From: JADFUS01 sp036653215
GTDB lineage: Bacteria; Bacteroidota; Bacteroidia; Bacteroidales; Rikenellaceae
Length of the DNA stretch: 11,516 nucleotides
NCBI GenBank assembly: GCA_036653215.1
Contig: JAVVUK010000050.1
Span: 1 to 11,516, forward strand
Direction of reading: 5' to 3'
Below are positions 7,215-11,516 of the stretch, piece by piece; the first letter of the stretch is position 1; each line of letters starts with the position of its first letter. Made by a program: the position numbers and the translations under genes. The notes below the pieces were generated by a model. The model was not told the origin of the DNA and searched no databases. It saw nothing but the letters and a program-made list of their open reading frames with translations.

Positions 7215-7820
7215 TTACATGACATAGATATATGGTAACAGAATTATATTACTATGGGCACTGGGACTGGTAAGATAGGTAATATCAAGAGTATTATTAG
7301 TAAACACGTCCACATCAAAAACAAGATGAGAGGTATCTGTACTTTGAACAACAGTAGTCAATTTATATTTCTTATTGGTTAAGGAATTTAGATATATAAA
7401 CGACACTGGATATTGCCAATTCATTGAGTATTTAGTTGTCTGGAAAACAAAATATATCATCTTCCCATCGTAATTAGATAAATTAGACTTTAACGAGATA
7501 GACTTTTTCTCTCCCACAGCAAAAGGAATGGCAGTTGTGAAGTTTGCTATATTTGTAAATCGCCCATCGTTTCCGGGAGGGCCGGGATGACCAGGATAAC
7601 CCTGATCACCTTGAATGCCCTGAACACCTTGAATGCCAGGAACACCCTGAACACCCGGAATACCACGAACACCAGGAACACCTTGAATGCCTTGATTTCC
7701 TTTAAGCATAGACATATCTGCATATACACTTTCATTATTACCGTTGACCCCTAAAACAATTAACCCGTTTATGGTGTTTGCCTTTGGCAATTCGCTGATT
7801 TTTAATTTTCTTATCGACAT
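7215..7820 (-). CDS. Small collagen-like phage tail fibre protein
   Basis: This 201-aa protein has three visible parts. Residues 1-40 form a head beginning MSIRKLKISELPKANTINGL, a start common in short fibre proteins of Bacteroides phages and probably the attachment point. Residues 41-86 are 15 uninterrupted Gly-X-Y triplets (DNA 7563-7700), rich in GVQ, GIQ, GVP and ending GHPGPPGNDG, which predict a trimeric triple helix. Residues ~87-201 form a β-rich C-terminal domain, likely the trimerisation or binding tip. It begins 5 bases after the distal tail gene stop and is followed after 32 bases by the tail tip gene, which has its own shorter collagen stretch; the two products may assemble at the same tail end. 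The fibre role is inferred; the repeat is certain. Confidence 0.8.
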   Translation of the reverse strand: MSIRKLKISELPKANTINGLIVLGVNGNNESVYADMSMLKGNQGIQGVPGVRGIPGVQGVPGIQGVQGIQGDQGYPGHPGPPGNDGRFTNIANFTTAIPFAVGEKKSISLKSNLSNYDGKMIYFVFQTTKYSMNWQYPVSFIYLNSLTNKKYKLTTVVQSTDTSHLVFDVDVFTNNTLDITYLTSPSAHSNIILLPYIYVM

Positions 7821-7825
7821 TATAT

Positions 7826-8722
7826 TTACACATTTAAATTTATAAAATATTTACCTTGTTCTGTTATTACTCCCGAACCATTCTCAGATGATAAAATAGC
7901 ATCGTCGATTATAGGAACCCCAAAAGAAGTAAAGGTAAGCGACATCGTAAACTGACACCACACTCTATCGGCAATACGGAACTTAACGACTTTAGAATTG
8001 TTATAATAACAACTATATTCCTCGTCAAGCTTATCATAATATAAACTTCGTGCATCGTCTTGTGTCAAGGCAAAGAGCAAAGCCTCGTAATTATGCCAAA
8101 ATTCATCTATATTTTTAGCAAGCATAAGACACGGAAGTTGCACATTTTTAGAATGGTATTTAAGAGCGTCATTCAACACTATATTATCTGTGATGTTGAT
8201 TTTCACATCCGGAACTTTCATTATCTCAGCATCGGAACCATCTAATACATAAACCCCATATCTCGACATATCGACATCATCTAAAACATATCCTCGTTGA
8301 GACACCATATCCGAAGAGGGGACACCACTGACACGTCTTCTCATAGGATAATCGTCGGCAAAGCGTAATGAGAATATCTCGGAACGAGAATACATCTTTT
8401 TATTAGGCTGTGATAATAGACGAAGCGTATAAACACGATTAAGGTCTCCGAAGTTAAATTCATGATATGTCTTTGCTGAGAGCATTTGTATAAATACAAA
8501 AACCTTATCTTGTTGTTGTGTGGCAAATGAAAGGTCAAACTCTTTATGATCTAAAACCATAGAGGTGAGATCTACATCTTCGCCATCTTCTTCAGCCCAA
8601 TTATTAACCAAAATAGGCTTCTTAAGAGCAGGATAGGATATAAGATTATTATAACATCCATAGGTTATGAATATACCATAAGTGGCATATACATCTATAC
8701 CGTCAATAAGTAAGTTTCTCAT
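7826..8722 (-). CDS. Probable distal tail protein (Dit-like)
   Basis: This 298-aa protein lies between the tape measure region and the fibre and tip genes, the usual Dit position. It appears to consist of two similar halves: residues ~10-130 and ~150-285 both begin with a Tyr-Gly-hydrophobic-aromatic motif (YGIF at 15-18, YGVY at 155-158), continue through a strand-rich stretch and a helix containing paired aromatic residues, and close with S-L-x-F (SLRF at 118, SLTF at 261). An internal repeat fits a ring protein that caps the tail tube and anchors the hub. Its ATG overlaps the upstream stop codon as ATGA (8719-8722), indicating translational coupling. No sequence match could be run, so the name rests on order, size and architecture. 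Confidence 0.65.
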   Translation of the reverse strand: MRNLLIDGIDVYATYGIFITYGCYNNLISYPALKKPILVNNWAEEDGEDVDLTSMVLDHKEFDLSFATQQQDKVFVFIQMLSAKTYHEFNFGDLNRVYTLRLLSQPNKKMYSRSEIFSLRFADDYPMRRRVSGVPSSDMVSQRGYVLDDVDMSRYGVYVLDGSDAEIMKVPDVKINITDNIVLNDALKYHSKNVQLPCLMLAKNIDEFWHNYEALLFALTQDDARSLYYDKLDEEYSCYYNNSKVVKFRIADRVWCQFTMSLTFTSFGVPIIDDAILSSENGSGVITEQGKYFINLNV

Positions 8723-9144
8723 AGCATCATTATTTTTGCAGTATCATCAGCATCACAGACAACCTCTCCCCCTCCAGCATTAGTGATAAAGACAACAGCC
8801 CAATCACGTGCAACAATCTTTGCCTTAGCCCCATACATCAAAATCACCTCATGACGTTTATTAGGATCTGTATACACTAATTCTGCATATGTATCACCTA
8901 TAAGCCCCACTTTTGCCTTATTAGCCAAACGAACATCTTCATCGATATATATACCCTCCTGTTCAAACTCATCGCTCTTTAACATTTGAAATGTAGGGTA
9001 ATCTGGAAAATTATGATTTACACAAAACTCCTGTCCCTGAGGTGTGAAAAATAATCGTGCTAACTCATTCATATCTTCTTTACCTGTATAAAGCGCACAC
9101 GCTCCCATGCTTACTGCTTTATTAAAAACATATTCTTTTATCAT
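8719..9144 (-). CDS. Conserved-looking tail protein of unknown function
   Basis: This 141-aa protein is not assigned to a family. The N-terminal ~50 residues are helical and aromatic and include a G-x-x-F-C-x-x-x-x-F-P-D-Y type stretch (residues ~37-49), followed by an acidic D-E-F-E-Q-E-G-I-Y-I-D-E-D segment. The last ~70 residues consist of short alternating hydrophobic strands, with repeated A-K-V/A-K-I and two valine-rich runs, suggestive of a small β-solenoid or sandwich. It is coupled on both sides by ATGA overlaps, with the tape measure gene (9141-9144) and the distal tail gene (8719-8722), so it is almost certainly made in step with tail parts. I recall a protein of unknown function in this slot in Bacteroides phages, usually longer; a tail accessory role is inference. 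Confidence 0.7.
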   Translation of the reverse strand: MIKEYVFNKAVSMGACALYTGKEDMNELARLFFTPQGQEFCVNHNFPDYPTFQMLKSDEFEQEGIYIDEDVRLANKAKVGLIGDTYAELVYTDPNKRHEVILMYGAKAKIVARDWAVVFITNAGGGEVVCDADDTAKIMML

Positions 9145-10655
9145 AACATTTTTATCCCTTTTGTTGTCATAATTCCAATCCCTGCTTTTACTGCGCTCAT
9201 ATCTTTTTCAATAGTGGCTAACCTTAAACAATGAGATGTATTACTTTCTATGCCAGCAAGATGTTGAAGCATACCTCCACTATTTAATACAAGCGTTGAA
9301 ATGCTATCTCTAATTTGAGCCGTATGTTCCTGAATAGTGGTGAATTTCCCATTCAACTCATTGGCACTTTCTTGTGTTATAGCACCAAACCCTTTTGTAG
9401 TAGCATCTCGCTCCATCTCGTCACCTTTAATATACATCTCGGCTCCTTTCGAATCGGCTTCCATCTGACGATATATCTCATCTGCTTGATAATCAATCTC
9501 AGACTGCTCAGAAGCATCAATGCCATCACCAGCCATAGCGTTTTTAATAAGCTCTCGTAATGCTTTTACCTTTTCAGCTATGTTACTTTTCATGATCTCA
9601 TTGATCATGCCCTTGATCATCTTCTTGACAATTCCGCCTTGAACTTCCGCTCCTTGTCCACCACTCTCCCATGCTGAAAGATAAGCATCCGTAAAATCAC
9701 TAATTGCAGAGTCTAAATCAGCTCCAAAAACAGCATCCACAGCAGCCTCCTTATTCTTCTCAATCTGAATGTTTATATCAACCAACTTATCTTCATACTC
9801 ATCCATTTTGGTCTTGTCGGTGCTCTTCTTACTATCTTCAGCCGCTTTTTGCTCTTCGATAAGTTGTTTCTGCTTCTCAAGATTTTCTGTCTGCTCATTT
9901 AATTTTGCAGATTTATCAAACCCATATGCTTTTTCGATCTCAGCAGCCAACACCTTATAATCTCTTTGGAGTGATTTTATGCGTTGTTCATTTCTTTTTA
10001 TAACTTTTTCATTGTCGGCATCGCACATCTGGAAAATCGCTTTTGTAATTGCTATTGCTGCCGCAAGAATTTGAAGAATAGCACTGGCTTTTTCCAAACC
10101 CTCCATAGAAGCTGACGCACTAGCAACAACGGTCTGTACACCTTTACTTGAAGATCCCACCAAAGAAGAGATTGATGACACCCCAGATAAAGTGGCTGCT
10201 CCAATATCAAAAGCCGCCCCTACAACAGCCTTAGTAGAATCGTCGATACCTTCAAATGCATCCATCGTATCACCAACTACTTTCTTAGCCTCTACTAATA
10301 GTGTCTTTCCTTTATTAATTACATCTTTAAATTTAATGGTTGCTTTCTCCTCAGATTTTTTTTTCTCGTTAGGAGCTTCTTTCTCATCAGGGGCTTTTTT
10401 CTCGTCTGCAATATTTGAATGACTCGAATTGTCAGATTGATTTATTACAACACCTTTAAGTTTTATCCGACATGAACTCTTACCATTCTCTGCTTGCAAC
10501 GCAATACTTTGCTCAATTGCCTCATTAACAGATTGAACTAAAGAGAGATAATTTGTCATTGCTACAAACAGCAGCGTCATATCACCACTATACTTTGTGG
10601 CCTCCTGACTAAGCTTTTCTGTAAGTTCATCTATCTTATTATCTATATTTCCCAT
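9141..10655 (-). CDS. Tail tape measure protein (unusually short)
   Basis: This 504-aa protein follows the frameshifted chaperone gene directly, the hallmark position for the tape measure. Residues ~1-60 are helical; ~81-104 is a charged low-complexity run (repeats of EKKAPDEKEAPNEKK type); ~139-190 is Gly/Ser/Ala-rich; 191-211 is a strongly hydrophobic helix; ~216-305 is a long charged coiled coil; and ~422-490 holds a C-terminal segment with GFGAITQESANELNGKF and a final helical IESNTSHCLRLATIEKDM stretch, which I associate with tape measure C-termini of Bacteroides phages. At the classical ~1.5 Å per residue it would set a tail of only about 75 nm. The ATG overlaps the frameshift extension by 13 bases. 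An internal deletion from a longer ancestor is possible but cannot be shown here. Confidence 0.75.
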   Translation of the reverse strand: MGNIDNKIDELTEKLSQEATKYSGDMTLLFVAMTNYLSLVQSVNEAIEQSIALQAENGKSSCRIKLKGVVINQSDNSSHSNIADEKKAPDEKEAPNEKKKSEEKATIKFKDVINKGKTLLVEAKKVVGDTMDAFEGIDDSTKAVVGAAFDIGAATLSGVSSISSLVGSSSKGVQTVVASASASMEGLEKASAILQILAAAIAITKAIFQMCDADNEKVIKRNEQRIKSLQRDYKVLAAEIEKAYGFDKSAKLNEQTENLEKQKQLIEEQKAAEDSKKSTDKTKMDEYEDKLVDINIQIEKNKEAAVDAVFGADLDSAISDFTDAYLSAWESGGQGAEVQGGIVKKMIKGMINEIMKSNIAEKVKALRELIKNAMAGDGIDASEQSEIDYQADEIYRQMEADSKGAEMYIKGDEMERDATTKGFGAITQESANELNGKFTTIQEHTAQIRDSISTLVLNSGGMLQHLAGIESNTSHCLRLATIEKDMSAVKAGIGIMTTKGIKML

Positions 10656-11358
10656 TTTCTTATTATTATTTCATCATTCATTTCATTAAAATTAGAGGGA
10701 TCATTTGCGTCTTTTGAAACATCGAACGTGTCTTTATTATCTCCATAAGTGGGTAACACAGATGAATATAAGACCATATTAGAATAACTCATCTTATAAA
10801 GCACATAATCAAAAGTTATATTGTATCCCTTTGCAACACCAGCAATTATAGCCCAGATGCTATCGTTTTCTCCACCCCCCTTGTTGGTTTTATTAGATTT
10901 ACCTCTATCAGGGAAGTGGAAAGCCCGAAAAAATCGGATATCTCCATATTCATTAACAGCTGAATGGCAAGAGTATTAAGCTCTTTCGGAGATGTGTTCT
11001 GAAGCAACTCTTCAGCTAACTTAGCCTGTCTATCAAAAACAACCTCTCTCTTACAAAAAGACATTCCTAAAAAGTTATATTTAGCGACAATTTTCCTCTC
11101 TATACGGTTCTTATCTCCGAGTATAAGGACTGCGATAATATCTCCTATTACTCGACAATCTTTCGCAACATTGAGCACTTCGTATAATATGTTTTTAGAA
11201 GTCATCTTTATATGAGGCATCTCAGACACTAATTCAGACACCCTTATCAACGTCGCCGTCGTTGGTGGAGCAACCGAATATTTAACACCTCCGACCTCTA
11301 CTTCCTGTGGTTCTTGCAAAATAGTATCTGCAACTTTATTCTCTATTTTTTTCTTCAT
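10643..11358 (-). CDS. Frameshifted tail chaperone fusion (G-T type, -1)
   Basis: A second product is expected from a -1 shift near 10875-10881. The -1 frame is open from before that point to a TAG at 10643 and reads GGENDSIWAIIAGVAKGYNI..., through YVLYKMSYSNMVLYSSVLP, ending IIIRKWEI. It has no usable start codon of its own before the conserved part, so it must be read as an extension. With the shift after the GGG codon, the fusion is about 161 chaperone residues plus 77 extension residues (238 aa). This matches the lambda G/GT arrangement seen in most siphophages, where the G part coats the tape measure and the T extension recruits tail tube subunits. The G-Y-x-I-x-F-D-Y and M-S-Y-x-N motifs look like a conserved T domain. 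A sequencing error in the G run is the main alternative. Confidence 0.75.
10846..11358 (-). CDS. Tail assembly chaperone (G-type, unshifted product)
   Basis: This 170-aa protein starts MKKKIENKVADTILQEPQEV, with a β-rich N-terminal stretch (VEVGGVKYSVAPPTTATLIRV) and a helical remainder, and ends IKPTRGVEKTIASGL at TAA. The position, immediately before a -1 extension and the tape measure gene, defines it as the tail assembly chaperone, a non-structural protein that binds the tape measure while the tail tube polymerises. I chose ATG at 11358, preceded by an A-rich leader, over the in-frame ATG at 11427, because the latter would translate through the tRNA-like element and add a non-conserved-looking peptide. 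The unshifted product is normally made in large excess over the fusion. Confidence 0.78.
   Translation of the reverse strand: MKKKIENKVADTILQEPQEVEVGGVKYSVAPPTTATLIRVSELVSEMPHIKMTSKNILYEVLNVAKDCRVIGDIIAVLILGDKNRIERKIVAKYNFLGMSFCKREVVFDRQAKLAEELLQNTSPKELNTLAIQLLMNMEISDFFGLSTSLIEVNLIKPTRGVEKTIASGL
10848..10881 (-). promoter_or_regulatory. Programmed -1 frameshift site (G6 run plus hairpin)
   Basis: Zero-frame codons are AGG-GGG-GTG (10881-10873), giving six consecutive G (10880-10875). A P-site tRNA on GGG (10878-10876) can slip back one base and re-pair perfectly with GGG. Eleven bases downstream of the run, ATAGC (10863-10859) can pair with GCTAT (10852-10848) across a 6-base loop. This is a weak hairpin ending at the zero-frame stop codon. 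The slip site is not a textbook X-XXY-YYZ heptamer; the exact codon of slippage is inference. Confidence 0.65.
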
Positions 11359-11395
11359 TATGAGTGTTTTTTTATTTTTAGAAGCTGTTATTATT

Positions 11396-11461
11396 GAGCA
11401 AGGATAGGGATCGAACCTATATGTCACCGTAACAGACAGCCTTCCACAGACACACCTTGCG
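11396..11461 (-). tRNA. Compact tRNA-like element, anticodon uncertain
   Basis: On the minus strand, GCAAGG (11460-11455) pairs with CCTTGC at the 3' side (11403-11398), directly after a perfect T arm: stem ATAGG/CCTAT with loop TTCGATC. This reproduces the coaxial acceptor-T helix of a tRNA, with a C·T mismatch at the first pair. The middle is degenerate: a 3-bp D stem (GTC/GGC) with a GG-containing loop, then TGTC/GACA closing a T·T mismatch and the loop GTTACGG, whose best reading is anticodon UAC (Val). The variable loop is only about one base and total length is 66, well below a normal tRNA. CCA is not encoded. It may be a degraded phage tRNA or a tRNA-mimic RNA-processing site in the late transcript. 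Confidence 0.4.
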
Positions 11462-11462
11462 T

Positions 11463-11516
11463 TTAACGGTTTAACCTCCCACCGATAAGTCCGTCTTTCC
11501 GTATGTCAATCTGTTC
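11463..11516 (-). CDS. C-terminal end of upstream phage gene (partial)
   Basis: A frame open from the window edge reads EQIDIRKDGLIGGRLNR and stops at TAA (11465-11463), two bases before the tRNA-like element. By position it should be the gene before the tail chaperone, typically the tail tube or a tail completion protein, but 17 residues are too few to identify it. A competing frame (ending TDLSVGG at an earlier stop) is also open over this short stretch, so even the frame is uncertain. Confidence 0.4.
   Translation of the reverse strand, partial: EQIDIRKDGLIGGRLNR

Noticed and set aside
11359..11427. Longer N-terminus of the tail chaperone (ATG at 11427)
   Set aside because: It would run through the 3' half of the tRNA-like element; the ATG at 11358 has an A-rich leader and a typical start.
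11396..11461. Prophage attachment site in a tRNA gene
   Set aside because: It lies between tail genes, with no integrase nearby and no second copy of the sequence in the window.

Overview
The window looks like the tail module of a Bacteroidales (Bacteroides/Parabacteroides-type) siphophage or prophage. The evidence is an AT-rich, tightly packed, single-direction late gene block in which every gene lies on the minus strand, A-rich rather than Shine-Dalgarno-like leaders, a lipoprotein whose lipobox Cys is followed by acidic residues, and a gene order typical of siphoviral tails. No integrase, capsid, lysis or replication gene is present, so prophage and free phage cannot be told apart.

In transcription order (right to left): the last codons of an upstream gene (11516-11463); a compact tRNA-like element (11461-11396); a tail assembly chaperone (11358-10846) with a second, -1-frame extension (10876-10643) reachable only by ribosomal frameshifting near a run of six G; a short tape measure protein (10655-9141); a 141-aa unknown tail protein (9144-8719); a probable distal tail protein built from two similar halves (8722-7826); a small collagen-like fibre protein (7820-7215); and a 1211-aa tail tip/receptor-binding protein with a second collagen-like segment (7182-3547). 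Several neighbours overlap by 4-13 bases, as in a translationally coupled operon.

Below the tail tip gene is a self-contained cassette: terminator, promoter buried in a 22-bp-arm palindrome, a 251-aa lipoprotein gene, and a perfect 21-bp stem-loop terminator. This is the layout of a phage 'moron', a cargo gene expressed independently of the late operon.

The most striking feature is a direct tandem duplication of about 2.49 kb (67-2555 and 2560-5048) with no difference found between copies. Each copy carries the lipoprotein cassette plus the last ~499 codons of the tail tip gene. The window therefore has two intact lipoprotein genes, one full-length tail tip gene and one headless C-terminal tail tip fragment containing the collagen and receptor-binding part. 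The left end of the duplication lies in an array of 11-bp direct repeats (1-77), which probably took part in forming the junction. No intergenic stretch exceeds 300 bases.
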